Positions 18,742 through 27,222 of a stretch of 35,459 nt of DNA are shown one piece after another. How positions within the stretch are numbered: position 1 is the first letter of the stretch; the number at the start of each line of letters is the position of its first letter. Below the pieces are notes generated by a model, which was given only the letters and a program-made list of their open reading frames with translations, ran no database searches and had not been told where the DNA came from. The DNA is from Hyphomicrobiales bacterium (GTDB lineage Bacteria > Pseudomonadota > Alphaproteobacteria > Rhizobiales > Beijerinckiaceae). The stretch is taken from positions 1 through 35,459 of the forward strand of contig JAQGKD010000085.1 of NCBI GenBank assembly GCA_028290285.1, read 5' to 3'. The position numbers were made by a program, and so were the translations under genes.

Positions 18742-18946
18742 GATCGTCCTCCACTTGAACGTCTGGCATGCCGAACCGGGCAGGCCCTACCTGAAGCAGA
18801 GACGAAACTCCATTTGGGCCGTCGGGTTCCGGGATCCGGAGACGCTGCAGGATGCCGCAGTTCTCCACATATCGCTTCCGTTGGCTCCAAAGCTCTTGAA
18901 CCGGGATGGCCGAACCGGCTATGAAGAACGAAGCGGTTCGCCGCGC

Positions 18947-19020
18947 GCGGGCGTAGTTCAGTGGTAGAACGACAGCTTCCCAAGCTGTATATGCGGGTTC
19001 GATTCCCGCCGCCCGCTCCA
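18947..19020 (+). tRNA. tRNA-Gly(CCC)
   Basis: The 74-base gene has a 7-bp acceptor stem (GCGGGCG with CGCCCGC), a D-arm (GTTC/GAAC), an anticodon stem ACAGC/GCTGT with loop TTCCCAA giving anticodon CCC, a T-arm (GCGGG TTCGATT CCCGC) and an encoded CCA. It is complete, unlike the tRNA fragments in the left part of the window. Confidence 0.95.
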
Positions 19021-19340
19021 GCTTTTTCCCAATCCCCGGAAAGCGGCGCCATTTTTCTTTCCCGCGCGGGACTGAAGGCTCTCGAGCGAGCCCCGAATGC
19101 GCACGATTCACAGGTGCTTCGGGACCCGGTTCTTTGGCTGGAGTTCCTGCCCTCGAAGATCAGCCGCGACATCGACGACCTTCGCGCCGCCGCGCTCCAC
19201 GATCTGGGACTACCCCGCGCGCTTCCAGTATTGGGTGCGGAGCTGACAATCCGAGACGGCCGCCTCGGCGGTTCCCTGCGCATCTAAGCGGCGCCCGGAA
19301 AGCCGGGCTCTCAACAAAACCGAGGTGGCGAAGACAGACT
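19021..19340. other. Intergenic stretch after tRNA-Gly
   Basis: A plus-strand frame of about 75 codons (19059-19287, with VLWLEFLPSKISRDIDDLRAAALHDLG) has no recognised start or motif and I do not call it a gene. No further structured element is obvious until the inverted repeat at 19341. Confidence 0.35.
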
Positions 19341-19382
19341 CTTCACCTCCGCCGCCTTCGCGCAAGGCGGGTGGAGGTGAAG
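19341..19382. terminator. Strong inverted repeat after the SsuA-like gene
   Basis: CTTCACCTCC-G-CCGCCTT pairs with AAGGCGG-GT-GGAGGTGAAG around a CGCGC loop, giving 17 base pairs with a small bulge. It begins 4 bases after the stop codon of the minus-strand binding-protein gene. There is no T-run, so it is either a factor-dependent or a 3'-stabilising hairpin. Confidence 0.6.
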
Positions 19383-19386
19383 CCCG

Positions 19387-20343
19387 TTACTTCGCAGATG
19401 GGGGAATCTGAATCAGCTCTTTCAGCTGCGACTCCGAGAGCGGGGCCGTGATGAACTTGTATTGCACGGCGTCCTGCTGTCCCTCGGCTATTCCTTCGAT
19501 GGACGTCGACTGCAGGCTCTCCTTTGGAATGAATTCCTTCAGCATCCGCCGCACGGCGGGCTCCGAGAAGCCTGAGAAGGCCATGTATTGCGGGACGGCT
19601 TCGGGGCTCGTGTACAGCCAGTCGATCGTCTCCCGGTAGGCAGCCATGAAGCGATTGAGCACGTCCTTCTGGTCTGCGACGAGCTTCGCATTGGCGATCA
19701 TCACGCGAACCGTTTGGCTCTTGATTGCGGGAATGTCGCTGGCACGTGCGATGAGGCGGACCTCACCCCTGTCGAGCGCGTCGAGCTGGAAGGGTGCAAC
19801 GGACCAGCCGATGTCCACTTGCCCGGATTTCACCTGGGTAAAGGTGAGGTTCGGGTTGCCAGTGGCCACGGGCTTTGCCTTCAGACCGTATTCACCGATG
19901 AAGCGCAGAACGGCGATCTGCGTCGAGGCGCCGCTCGTCGAATAGGCGACGCTCGCTGTTCCCGCGTCCCGCATCGTCTTGATCGGCGATTGCGCCGGGA
20001 CGTACCAGAACAGCTCCTGCGACCCTGTCGAGCTTGCGCCCACGATTCGGATCGGCGCGCCGCGCGAAAAGGCGCCCAGCGCCCCTGAGGTTCCGGCGCT
20101 GAGTCCGATATCCACCGCGCCGGAGATCACGAGCTGCAGAGTCTCGCCACCGCCTGACGTCGACGTGATTTCGAGCTGAAGCCCGTGCTTCTTGAAGATT
20201 CCGTTGTTCTGGCCGAGCTCCGGGATCGCACTTTCCCAGCTGCCACGCTGGGGCGACGCGATCTTCAGGGTCTGGGCGCTCGTCACGTGCAACTGCAGCA
20301 CAAGGGACGTCACAGCCAAAAGCGTGGCCCAAAGAATCCGCAT
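19387..20343 (-). CDS. SsuA/NMT1-type ABC transporter substrate-binding protein
   Basis: The protein has a signal peptide (MRILWATLLAVTSLVLQLHVTSA) and the fold of nitrate/sulfonate/taurine/thiamine-precursor binding proteins: LKIASPQRGSWESAIPELGQ, a NGIFKKHGLQLEI segment, SGGGETLQLVISGAVDIGL, RGAPIRIVGAS, and GQVDIGWSVAPFQ. The start at 20343 follows GGGAGGAAACG, a strong ribosome binding site. No permease or ATPase is next to it, so its partners must be elsewhere. It is divergent from the hydrolase/monooxygenase genes, which suggests that it imports the compound those enzymes degrade. The ligand cannot be read from the sequence. Confidence 0.88.
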   Translation of the reverse strand: MRILWATLLAVTSLVLQLHVTSAQTLKIASPQRGSWESAIPELGQNNGIFKKHGLQLEITSTSGGGETLQLVISGAVDIGLSAGTSGALGAFSRGAPIRIVGASSTGSQELFWYVPAQSPIKTMRDAGTASVAYSTSGASTQIAVLRFIGEYGLKAKPVATGNPNLTFTQVKSGQVDIGWSVAPFQLDALDRGEVRLIARASDIPAIKSQTVRVMIANAKLVADQKDVLNRFMAAYRETIDWLYTSPEAVPQYMAFSGFSEPAVRRMLKEFIPKESLQSTSIEGIAEGQQDAVQYKFITAPLSESQLKELIQIPPSAK

Positions 20344-20502
20344 CGTTTCCTCCCAACCGCGTGGCCTTGTTGTCGGCTCGAAGCCGTCCATCGCGTGGCC
20401 GCATGAAAGCTCGCAGCGGGGTCGACGTCAACCCGAAGGTTGACCCACGGGGCCGTTGTGGTTACGAAAAGTGAGACGCCTGTTCATACGGTGGACAAAA
20501 AA

Positions 20503-21273
20503 ATGCATGAGGAAACGCTTGATGTTCGCGGCCAGAAGCTGCGCCTCCAACGAGGTGGCGACGGCTCGGCCGTGGTTTTTCTGCACGGTGCGGGAGGCGC
20601 GAACTGGACGCCCCTGCATGAGCGGCTCGCAACCAACTGCCGGGTGATCGCGCCCGAACACCCCGGCTTTGGCCGGAGCGAGATCCCGCAATGGATGATG
20701 TCCCTCGGCGACCTCGCCTACTTCTACCTCGACATGCTCGATCGCCTCGACGTGGAGGCGGTGCATCTGGTAGGGCATTCGCTAGGCGGCTGGCTCGCTG
20801 CCGAGATCGCGGTGCGCAGCACGAAGCGCATCAAATCGCTGTCCCTGCTGGCGCCCGCGGGCGTATCGGTCGCGGAGGCGCCTTTCGACGACATTTTCCT
20901 CTGGACCCCGGAGGAAGGCGCCCGCCGCAATTACTACAACGCCGAACTGGCGGAAGCGCGCATAGCCGCGCAGGGCAATGTCGACATGGATCTTTTCCTG
21001 CAGAACCGCGCGGGACTCGCGCGTCTCGCCTGGAGCCCACGGCTGGAAAATCCGCAGCTGCATTACTGGCTGCACCGGATCGACGTGCCGACCCTGCTGA
21101 TCTGGGGACGCGAGGACCGCGTAATCCCCTACGCCTGTCACAAGCCCTACTTGAAAGCCATTACGCAGGCGCAGCTGGTGACGCTGGATAAATGCGGCCA
21201 CGCCTCCCACACCGAAGCGGCGGATCGCGTCAGCGCAACATTGAATGACTTTTTCCGGAGTTCGAGCCGATGA
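20503..21273 (+). CDS. Alpha/beta hydrolase
   Basis: The frame shows an alpha/beta hydrolase: VVFLHGAGGANW (oxyanion hole HG), VIAPEHPGFGRS, the nucleophile elbow GHSLGG, then LLIWGREDRVIP with the acidic residue and KCGHASHTE with the catalytic histidine. The cap region (FLWTPEEGARRNYYNAEL) differs from common esterases, so the substrate is unclear. The start is uncertain: no good ribosome binding site precedes ATG 20503, and alternative starts lie at GTG 20458 and TTG 20440. Its stop overlaps the start of the monooxygenase gene (ATGA at 21270), so both are co-translated. A role in hydrolysing the product of the monooxygenase, or an ester substrate, is inference. Confidence 0.87.
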   Translation: MHEETLDVRGQKLRLQRGGDGSAVVFLHGAGGANWTPLHERLATNCRVIAPEHPGFGRSEIPQWMMSLGDLAYFYLDMLDRLDVEAVHLVGHSLGGWLAAEIAVRSTKRIKSLSLLAPAGVSVAEAPFDDIFLWTPEEGARRNYYNAELAEARIAAQGNVDMDLFLQNRAGLARLAWSPRLENPQLHYWLHRIDVPTLLIWGREDRVIPYACHKPYLKAITQAQLVTLDKCGHASHTEAADRVSATLNDFFRSSSR

Positions 21274-22445
21274 AAACGTTCTTCTTTCACTTGATGCCCT
21301 ATGCCGATCTCGACCTGAATTACGTCGACGAGCACAATTCCGCGTGGGTCACACTGCCGAATTCGTACTTCGACCGCCAGAAGGGCCACGCGCTCTACAA
21401 TCGCTATCTGGGCGAGCTGGAGCTTGCCGACCAGCTCGGCTTCGACGGCATCTGCGTCAACGAGCATCATCAGACCGCCTACGGCATCATGCCCGCACCC
21501 AACGTGATCGCTGGCGCGCTGGCGCGATCGACCAAGAGTGCGAAGATCGCGGTGCTGGGCCGGGCGCTTCCGCTCGTCAACAACCCTGTCAACATCGCAG
21601 AAGAATTCGCCATGCTCGACCAAATGAGCGGCGGGCGCCTGATCACAGGATTCGTACGCGGAATCGGCTCTGAATATTTCGCGAGTTCGATCAACCCGAC
21701 CCTCTCGCACGAACGCTATTACGAAGCGCATGAGCTCATTCTGAAAGCGTGGACGCAAGCGGGCCCCTTCCGCTACCACGGCCGTCATTTCCAGTTCGAA
21801 TATGTAAACATCTGGCCAAGGCCCTTCCAGGAGCCGCATCCGCCGGTCTGGGTTCCCTCGCAGGGCAGCATGGAGACCATTGTCTGGGCGGCGAGTTCGG
21901 AACGCCGTTACACTTATTTGCAAACTTTCAGTCCGCTCAAGAACGCTAAGAAGGCCTTCGATGCCTATCGCGCTGCGGCGCAGGAATCGGGTTATGAGGC
22001 GGATGCCTCGCAGATCGGCTGGGCGGTGCCGATCTATGTCGCGGAAACCGACGAGATCGCGCGTGAAGAGCTGCGGCCGCATATCGAGAACTTCTTCAAC
22101 CGGTTCCTGCGATTTCCCTTCGAGATGCGCTTCCCGCCGGGATATTCGTCCATCGCAAGCACCAAGAGCCTGATCGAAAGCAAGGTGCTGGCGCGCGCCA
22201 ATGCCACCAGCCTCGAGGCGCTGATGGAACTCGGCATGGTCGTGTGCGGCAGCGCTGCCACCGTGCGCGACAGGCTCAATTATCTGCAAGGCGAACTCGG
22301 CTTCGGCAATCTCATCGCCATGCTGCAGGTGGCAACGCTGCCCGCGGAACTCACCGACAAGAACCTGCGCCTGTTCGCATCCGGCGTGATGCCTTATCTC
22401 ACCGGCGCGCAACAGCGCAGCCCGAATGTGAGTGCTGCGGAGTGA
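21270..22445 (+). CDS. LLM class flavin-dependent monooxygenase (luciferase-like)
   Basis: The 391-residue protein has the bacterial luciferase-like TIM barrel pattern: ELADQLGFDGICVNEHHQ, PNVIAGALARSTKSAKIAVLGRALPL in parts, PVNIAEEFAMLDQMSGGRLITGFVRG, then YHGRHFQFEYVNIWPRPFQEPHPPVWVP. These segments bind reduced flavin. Members oxidise sulfonates, sulfones, aldehydes or N-heterocycles using FMNH2 from a separate reductase, which is not in the window. The gene is coupled upstream with the hydrolase and downstream with the IclR regulator (TGATG at 22443-22447). Placement between a SsuA-like binding protein and the sox operon is consistent with an organosulfur substrate, but the sequence does not prove this. 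Confidence 0.9.
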   Translation: MKTFFFHLMPYADLDLNYVDEHNSAWVTLPNSYFDRQKGHALYNRYLGELELADQLGFDGICVNEHHQTAYGIMPAPNVIAGALARSTKSAKIAVLGRALPLVNNPVNIAEEFAMLDQMSGGRLITGFVRGIGSEYFASSINPTLSHERYYEAHELILKAWTQAGPFRYHGRHFQFEYVNIWPRPFQEPHPPVWVPSQGSMETIVWAASSERRYTYLQTFSPLKNAKKAFDAYRAAAQESGYEADASQIGWAVPIYVAETDEIAREELRPHIENFFNRFLRFPFEMRFPPGYSSIASTKSLIESKVLARANATSLEALMELGMVVCGSAATVRDRLNYLQGELGFGNLIAMLQVATLPAELTDKNLRLFASGVMPYLTGAQQRSPNVSAAE

Positions 22446-23230
22446 TGGAGCCCGATCTCGCGGAGGAAACGGACACTGCGGGCTCGCCGATCCGCGCGGT
22501 GCAGCGGGCCTTTCAGGTGTTGCGTGCGTTTACGCCGGAACAGCCTTCAATGACCGTCGCAGAATTGCAGCAACGCGTCGGGATCAGCCGCCCGACGCTG
22601 TACCGGCTGTTGGCTACGCTCGAATGCGAGGGATTGGTGAAAGGCGCTGGCGACCCCTTGCGCTACCAGCTCGATTTCGGTGTCGCGAGAATTGCAAACG
22701 CGTGGTTCAGGAACATCGATCCGGCCAGGGTCGCGGCTCCTATTCTCACCCGCCTCTGGCACCGCGTCGACGAGACGGTAGCGTTTCTCGTGCCCCGAGG
22801 CACTAGTCGCATCTGCGTGGTGGAATATGCGGGATCGCAGAAGCTGTCCTACGCGCGCGGATTGGGCCACGTCGATCATATCGCGGCAACAGCGAGCGGC
22901 CGCTCGATCCTTGCATTTGCGGATGCGGCAACCATCCAGGATGCGCTGGCGACATTGAGCGAGGCTGAACGCGAAAACGTCGAGGCCGAACTCGGGCAGA
23001 TCCGAAGGAAGGGCTACGCCATTTCGAACGGATCGATCGAGGGCATTCGTGGCGTGGCGGTTCCGGTTTTTGACCGAAGCGCCTTTGTATCAGGCTCGGT
23101 TTCGATCACCGGCCCTGAAACCCGCCTCCAGAAGCAAAACCTGAAACGTTGCATCGAAGAAGCTCGTCGGGCAGCTTCTGAAGTATCGATTGCGCTCGGC
23201 TTCGAGGGCAACCCCCAGCGCCAAGCGTGA
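22445..23230 (+). CDS. IclR family transcriptional regulator
   Basis: The 261-residue protein has the IclR layout. The N-terminal winged helix reads IRAVQRAFQVLRAF, MTVAELQQRVGISRPTLYRLL and ATLECEGLVK. The C-terminal ligand-binding domain has the ATASGRSILAF segment, GYAISNGSIEGIRGVAVPVFD, and GSVSITGPETRL. IclR proteins respond to small aromatic or carboxylic ligands and usually control a neighbouring catabolic operon. The ATG at 22445 overlaps the stop of the monooxygenase gene, so it is the last gene of this operon and probably controls the operon or the divergent binding-protein gene. A longer open frame begins upstream inside the monooxygenase gene but the coupled ATG fits better. Confidence 0.92.
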   Translation: MEPDLAEETDTAGSPIRAVQRAFQVLRAFTPEQPSMTVAELQQRVGISRPTLYRLLATLECEGLVKGAGDPLRYQLDFGVARIANAWFRNIDPARVAAPILTRLWHRVDETVAFLVPRGTSRICVVEYAGSQKLSYARGLGHVDHIAATASGRSILAFADAATIQDALATLSEAERENVEAELGQIRRKGYAISNGSIEGIRGVAVPVFDRSAFVSGSVSITGPETRLQKQNLKRCIEEARRAASEVSIALGFEGNPQRQA

Positions 23231-23252
23231 GGGAGAGCGGGACCGACGTCCT

Positions 23253-24263
23253 TTACTCTTTGGGGCCAGCCTTCTCCGATGCGAATCTGGAACCTTCCAG
23301 CTCGAGGTAGATGCGATACGCGTTTCCCTTATTGTTCGCACCGAAGGCGGGTAGCCTGGCGTATCTGGACCAGTCGGCCTGAGCGTAGGCGGTATCGAAG
23401 TCGGTCCAGTCGGCCACGGCCTTCTCCATGACGTCGCGCACATATCGGATGTAGGCCGACGTAAATGCGATGCCTTCCCTCGCCAGTGTCGATGGCTGCC
23501 CGTGGCCGGGTATAATGAAGCCCGGCTGCAGGCTTTCTACCTCCTGCAAAGACATCAGCCAGCGTTTCGTATCCACATCATCACTGTTCATGAATGGCAC
23601 GCGTCCGTTTTGCACGATGTCGCCGGCGAAGAGTACGCCATCGGGCTGCACCATCATCATCACATCGCTCGCCGAATGCGCGGGGCTCGCGTAGAGCAGC
23701 AGAAAGCGCTTGCCCCCCAGCTTGATCGTGGCTCTGTCGCTGAACATTATGTCAGGCGGGACAACGCGGGTGCGATCGTTGACCCATGGGAACAGCGCGC
23801 CGCGACGTTGATCGAGTCGGCTTTCCGCCCGTTCGTCCGATGTCTCGGAATTTTCCTGATATTCTGATGCGTGATCCTGCGCCACGATGATGCAATCGGG
23901 AAATTGCTCCTTCAGCGCCTGCAGGCCGTAAATATGATCTGCATGGTAATGGCTGACGACGACATATCGGACAGGCTTGTCCGTGGCCTTTCGGATTTCC
24001 TTTACTAGCGCTGCGCCCAGGCTCGGAGTACCGAGTGCGTCGAAAACAACCACGCCGTCCGGAGTGACGACGAAGCCCGCATTGGATGTATTTCCTTCGT
24101 TGACGTTGCCCGGCACCCCGGGACTGCCAATGCTGAAATAGATCTGTTTTCCGGGAACTTCGCCCATCTGCAACGATTTCGACAGGGGTGCGTACTCTTC
24201 GGCCGCATGCGCGCCAAGCGGAGGCAGTGCACTCAGGATCAAGAGAGCGAAGAGCATCTTCAT
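23253..24263 (-). CDS. Periplasmic MBL-fold metallo-hydrolase (SoxH-like)
   Basis: The protein has a signal peptide (MKMLFALLILSALPPLGAHA) and a metallo-beta-lactamase domain with HYHADH (residues 105-110) as the zinc-binding motif, a downstream histidine in SPAHSASDVMM, the aspartate in LFAGDIVQNGR and PGHGQP near the end. The start at 24263 follows GGAGGAGG, so it is well supported. It resembles the SoxH/quinoprotein-relay type hydrolases that accompany sox operons in Alphaproteobacteria. SoxH has been proposed to hydrolyse an oxidised sulfur intermediate, but its true substrate is unsettled. It is transcribed divergently from soxC across 96 bases. Confidence 0.88.
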   Translation of the reverse strand: MKMLFALLILSALPPLGAHAAEEYAPLSKSLQMGEVPGKQIYFSIGSPGVPGNVNEGNTSNAGFVVTPDGVVVFDALGTPSLGAALVKEIRKATDKPVRYVVVSHYHADHIYGLQALKEQFPDCIIVAQDHASEYQENSETSDERAESRLDQRRGALFPWVNDRTRVVPPDIMFSDRATIKLGGKRFLLLYASPAHSASDVMMMVQPDGVLFAGDIVQNGRVPFMNSDDVDTKRWLMSLQEVESLQPGFIIPGHGQPSTLAREGIAFTSAYIRYVRDVMEKAVADWTDFDTAYAQADWSRYARLPAFGANNKGNAYRIYLELEGSRFASEKAGPKE

Positions 24264-24359
24264 CAAGGGCCTCCTCCATCCGCCACACGTCAACGATCTG
24301 CCAAGGATAGACTTCGCAAGTACGACACTTCGACGGCCAAGAATACAAGGGAAAAGACC
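24264..24359. promoter_or_regulatory. Divergent control region between the MBL hydrolase gene and soxC
   Basis: These 96 bases must hold the start signals of both units. GGAGGAGG serves the minus-strand gene and AAGGGA serves soxC. I could not identify -35/-10 elements or a clear operator for a SoxR-type repressor. Confidence 0.45.
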
Positions 24360-25670
24360 ATGGAGCGCCCGAGCGGCAGCAAACCAGGAATTTCCTTCCA
24401 GCCGGCTCGCGATCCGGGTAAGCCGCTTGGGCGCCGGTCGTTCCTGAAACTCGCAGCTGCGACGGCTGGAAGCGTTGCAGCAGCGAGGCCCGTGTCGGCA
24501 GCTGAGCCATCCTCCAACTATCCGCCCGGTGAACCACCCTGGTCGCTATCCGTTGGCGCAGGCGTCGTGGATCGTCCTTACGGAAAGCCTGCGGACTTCG
24601 AAGCCGGGGTCATCCGGCGGAACGTTCCGTGGCTGACGGCAGGCACGGAATCGTCCATCAGTTTTTCTCCGATCCAGAGCCTGCACGGCATCATAACGCC
24701 CAACGGCCTCTTCTTCGAGCGCTACCATGCAGGGCGGCCGGACGTCGATCCGCACCAGCATCGCCTCATGATACATGGTCTAGTCGAAAGGCCACGCCTT
24801 TTCGATGTGAACGATGTCGTTCGCTATCCCTCGGTATCGCGCATTCATTTTATCGAATGCCCAGCGAACGGCGGCATGGAATGGCGCGGCGCGCAGCTCA
24901 ACTCACTTCAATTCACGCATGGCATGATCAGCTGCGCCGAGTGGACCGGCGTGAAGCTCTCCACACTTCTCGACGATGCCGGTCTCAAACCAGAAGCAAA
25001 ATGGGTGATGTTCGAGGGCGCTGATGGCGCGCATATGAACCGCAGTATTCCTATCGAGAAATGCCTCGATGATTGCCTGATCGTCTACGCACAGAATGGC
25101 GAGGCGCTGAGGCCCGAGCAAGGGTATCCGCTGAGGCTGGTCGTGCCGGGGTGGGAAGGCAACGTCAGCGTGAAATGGCTTCGCCGCATCAAGGTCGGCG
25201 ACCAGCCCTGGTACTCGCGCGAGGAGACATCGAAATACACGGACCTGATGGCCGACGGGAAGTCGCGCGGCTTCACCTGGAGCATCGACGCGAAATCGGT
25301 CGTGACTTTTCCCTGTCCGGAAAAGCCTCTCGCAAAACCTGGCCTTTACGAAGTGCGTGGCCTGGCATGGACGGGCAATGGAAAGGTGAGGCAGGTCGAC
25401 GTGTCCTTCGATGGCGGCGTCAGCTGGCACACTGCGACGCTTCAAGAACCGATCCTTTCAAAAGCACTGACGCGCTTTGCAATACCCTGGACATGGGACG
25501 GGCAGCCCGCGCTGGTCCAGTCCCGCGTGATCGATGAAACCGGCTACGTCCAGCCAACGATCGAGGACTTGAGAAAAGTGCGGGGCGTGAACTCCGTCTA
25601 CCACAATAATGCGATTCAGACCTGGCAGGTGAAGGCAGACGGGAGCGTGTACGATGTGCAGCTTACTTAA
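24360..25670 (+). CDS. soxC: Sulfane dehydrogenase molybdenum subunit SoxC
   Basis: SoxC is the molybdopterin subunit of the Sox(CD)2 sulfane dehydrogenase, which oxidises the sulfane sulfur bound to SoxY. The N-terminus has a Tat signal (GRRSFLKLAAATAG, twin arginines at 25-26). The sulfite-oxidase fold follows: a SLHGIITPNGLFFERYHAG segment, HRLMIHGLVERP, and FIECPANGGMEW, with Cys167 as the expected molybdenum ligand, then PLRLVVPGWEGNVSVKWL and the C-terminal dimerisation domain. Length (436 aa) fits the family. The ATG at 24360 is preceded by AAGGGA. It is the first gene of the operon and overlaps soxD by 17 bases. Confidence 0.95.
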   Translation: MERPSGSKPGISFQPARDPGKPLGRRSFLKLAAATAGSVAAARPVSAAEPSSNYPPGEPPWSLSVGAGVVDRPYGKPADFEAGVIRRNVPWLTAGTESSISFSPIQSLHGIITPNGLFFERYHAGRPDVDPHQHRLMIHGLVERPRLFDVNDVVRYPSVSRIHFIECPANGGMEWRGAQLNSLQFTHGMISCAEWTGVKLSTLLDDAGLKPEAKWVMFEGADGAHMNRSIPIEKCLDDCLIVYAQNGEALRPEQGYPLRLVVPGWEGNVSVKWLRRIKVGDQPWYSREETSKYTDLMADGKSRGFTWSIDAKSVVTFPCPEKPLAKPGLYEVRGLAWTGNGKVRQVDVSFDGGVSWHTATLQEPILSKALTRFAIPWTWDGQPALVQSRVIDETGYVQPTIEDLRKVRGVNSVYHNNAIQTWQVKADGSVYDVQLT

Positions 25671-26334
25671 GGCTCGCGTCGCCAAAGGGGTTCTGTTCAC
25701 GCTCCTGATGACGGGAGCAGCAAGAGGTTATGCCGCGGAGAAAACACTCTATGTCTACGGCGTCGCACCGACGAGCGCGCAGATCGCAGACTGGGACATC
25801 GATGTTCGCGGGCAAGATGGCGCGGGGCTCCCGCCAGGGAAGGGCTCGGTCGATGACGGAGCGGAAATTTTCTCGCAGCAATGCGCTCTCTGCCACGGCA
25901 CCTTCGGAGAAGGCGCCAATCGCTTTCCAAAGCTTGCAGGCGGCGATGGAACGTTGACGGCCGAACGGCCCGAGCCGACCGTCGGCAGCTATTGGCCCTT
26001 CGCGCCAACACTCTTCGACTACATCAATCGCGCCATGCCGATGCAAGCGCCGCGGACGCTCAAGACGGACGAGGTCTATGCGGTCGCAGCATACATTTTG
26101 AACCTCAACAACATCGTCCCGAATGACTTCGTGGCGGACAAGGACAGCCTTCCAAAGGTGAAGATGCCGAACCATGACAATTTCAGCTGGAAGGACCCAC
26201 GGCCGGACACGCATGTTGAGCCGTGTATGACGAAGTGCGCCGATCCCAGGGACGTCAAGATCGTGTCGACCGCGGAGGGCGGATCCCTCACGCCGCGTAC
26301 AACAGGCCCGCTCGATGACATGCGCCCGAAGTAA
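25654..26334 (+). CDS. soxD: Cytochrome c subunit SoxD (single heme form)
   Basis: SoxD takes electrons from SoxC. After an N-terminal export signal (residues 1-28) the protein has one class I cytochrome c domain with the heme motif CALCH (Cys77, Cys80, His81) and a likely Met ligand in AMPMQAP (Met130). An EPCMTKC pair of cysteines occurs near the C-terminus (191, 195). The classical Paracoccus SoxD is about 380 residues with two hemes; at 226 residues with one motif this is the shorter form known from other bacteria. The extra cysteine pair could form a disulfide. It overlaps soxC at its start and soxX at its end. Confidence 0.92.
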   Translation: MCSLLKARVAKGVLFTLLMTGAARGYAAEKTLYVYGVAPTSAQIADWDIDVRGQDGAGLPPGKGSVDDGAEIFSQQCALCHGTFGEGANRFPKLAGGDGTLTAERPEPTVGSYWPFAPTLFDYINRAMPMQAPRTLKTDEVYAVAAYILNLNNIVPNDFVADKDSLPKVKMPNHDNFSWKDPRPDTHVEPCMTKCADPRDVKIVSTAEGGSLTPRTTGPLDDMRPK

Positions 26335-26689
26335 CACCCGCCGCCGTCGACAGCGCCTCGGCATCGGGGGTCTTGTGACTGCGATGCTTCTTGCGAGCGG
26401 AGCCGCAATGGCACAGGACGCGCTGGCGGAGGGACGCGCACTCGCCTTCGATAGAGCCAAGGGGAATTGTCTGTCCTGCCATGCGATCCCTGGTGGCGAC
26501 CTGCCCGGCACGATCGGCCCTCCGCTTGCCGACATGAAGGCGCGCTTTCCCAAGCGCGCGGATCTTGTCGCCATCCTGCACGACGAGACGCAACGCAATC
26601 CTCGAACGATCATGCCGCCCTTCGGTCGAAACCTGATCCTCACGGACAAGGAGATCGAGGCTATCGCTGACTTTCTTTATTCGCTCTAG
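26315..26689 (+). CDS. soxX: Cytochrome c subunit SoxX
   Basis: SoxX pairs with SoxA to link thiosulfate to the SoxY cysteine arm and takes the released electrons. The 124-residue protein has an arginine-rich N-terminus followed by a signal segment, the heme motif CLSCH (Cys52, Cys55, His56), GTIGPPLADM and the Met ligand in IMPPFG (Met100), and ends with IEAIADFLYSL. The start codon lies inside soxD, 20 bases before its stop. Later starts are possible, but this one gives a full export signal. SoxX is usually next to soxY, as here (15 bases). Confidence 0.93.
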   Translation: MTCARSNTRRRRQRLGIGGLVTAMLLASGAAMAQDALAEGRALAFDRAKGNCLSCHAIPGGDLPGTIGPPLADMKARFPKRADLVAILHDETQRNPRTIMPPFGRNLILTDKEIEAIADFLYSL

Positions 26690-26704
26690 ATCCTGGAGAC
26701 TGAC

Positions 26705-27205
26705 ATGAACCTGATTGGATCCAGTCAACGCGATGTGGACCGCCGTGTCGTCATCAAGACGCTCGCTGCAGGCGGGGCCATCCTCGCCACATGCGGTCCG
26801 GCCTTCGCACAGCAGCCCCCTGCTGCGACAGACGCGCCGGGTTGGCCCGCTGAGGCCTTCCGTCAGAAGACCGAACAGGACGCAATCAAGGCGCTTTTCG
26901 GAAAGATGGCGGAAGAGTCCGACAAGGTTAAACTGGATGCGCCCGAGATTGCCGAGAACGGTGCAGTCGTCCCCATCTCCGTTTCCGCGACAATTCCAGA
27001 CGTAACCTCCGTCGCCATTATGGTGGTGGACAACCCCTCTTCCCTGGCGGCTTTCTACAAGTTTCCGGCCGGCACCCTCCCGTCCGTCGGCAACCGCCTG
27101 AAGATGGCGAAGACAACCAATGTCGTCGCCGTCGTAGAGGCAGGCGGGAAGCTCTACAGCGCCAAGAAGGAAGTGAAAGTCACTGTCGGCGGCTGCGGTG
27201 GCTGA
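26705..27205 (+). CDS. soxY: Sulfur carrier SoxY
   Basis: SoxY carries the sulfur intermediates on a C-terminal cysteine. The protein has a Tat signal (DRRVVIKTLAAGGAI), an immunoglobulin-like domain (VVPISVSATIPDVTSVAIMV) and the swinging arm GGCGG at its very end, with Cys164 of 166. Length is normal. SoxY forms a heterodimer with SoxZ, which is encoded 17 bases downstream and is exported with it through the Tat signal. Confidence 0.96.
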   Translation: MNLIGSSQRDVDRRVVIKTLAAGGAILATCGPAFAQQPPAATDAPGWPAEAFRQKTEQDAIKALFGKMAEESDKVKLDAPEIAENGAVVPISVSATIPDVTSVAIMVVDNPSSLAAFYKFPAGTLPSVGNRLKMAKTTNVVAVVEAGGKLYSAKKEVKVTVGGCGG

Positions 27206-27222
27206 ACATCGGGAGTGTGTCC

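Noticed and set aside
18563..19283. Minus-strand open frames across the tRNA-Gly gene
   Set aside because: They read through a complete tRNA on the opposite strand (GGNRTRIY-like string) and have no protein motifs.
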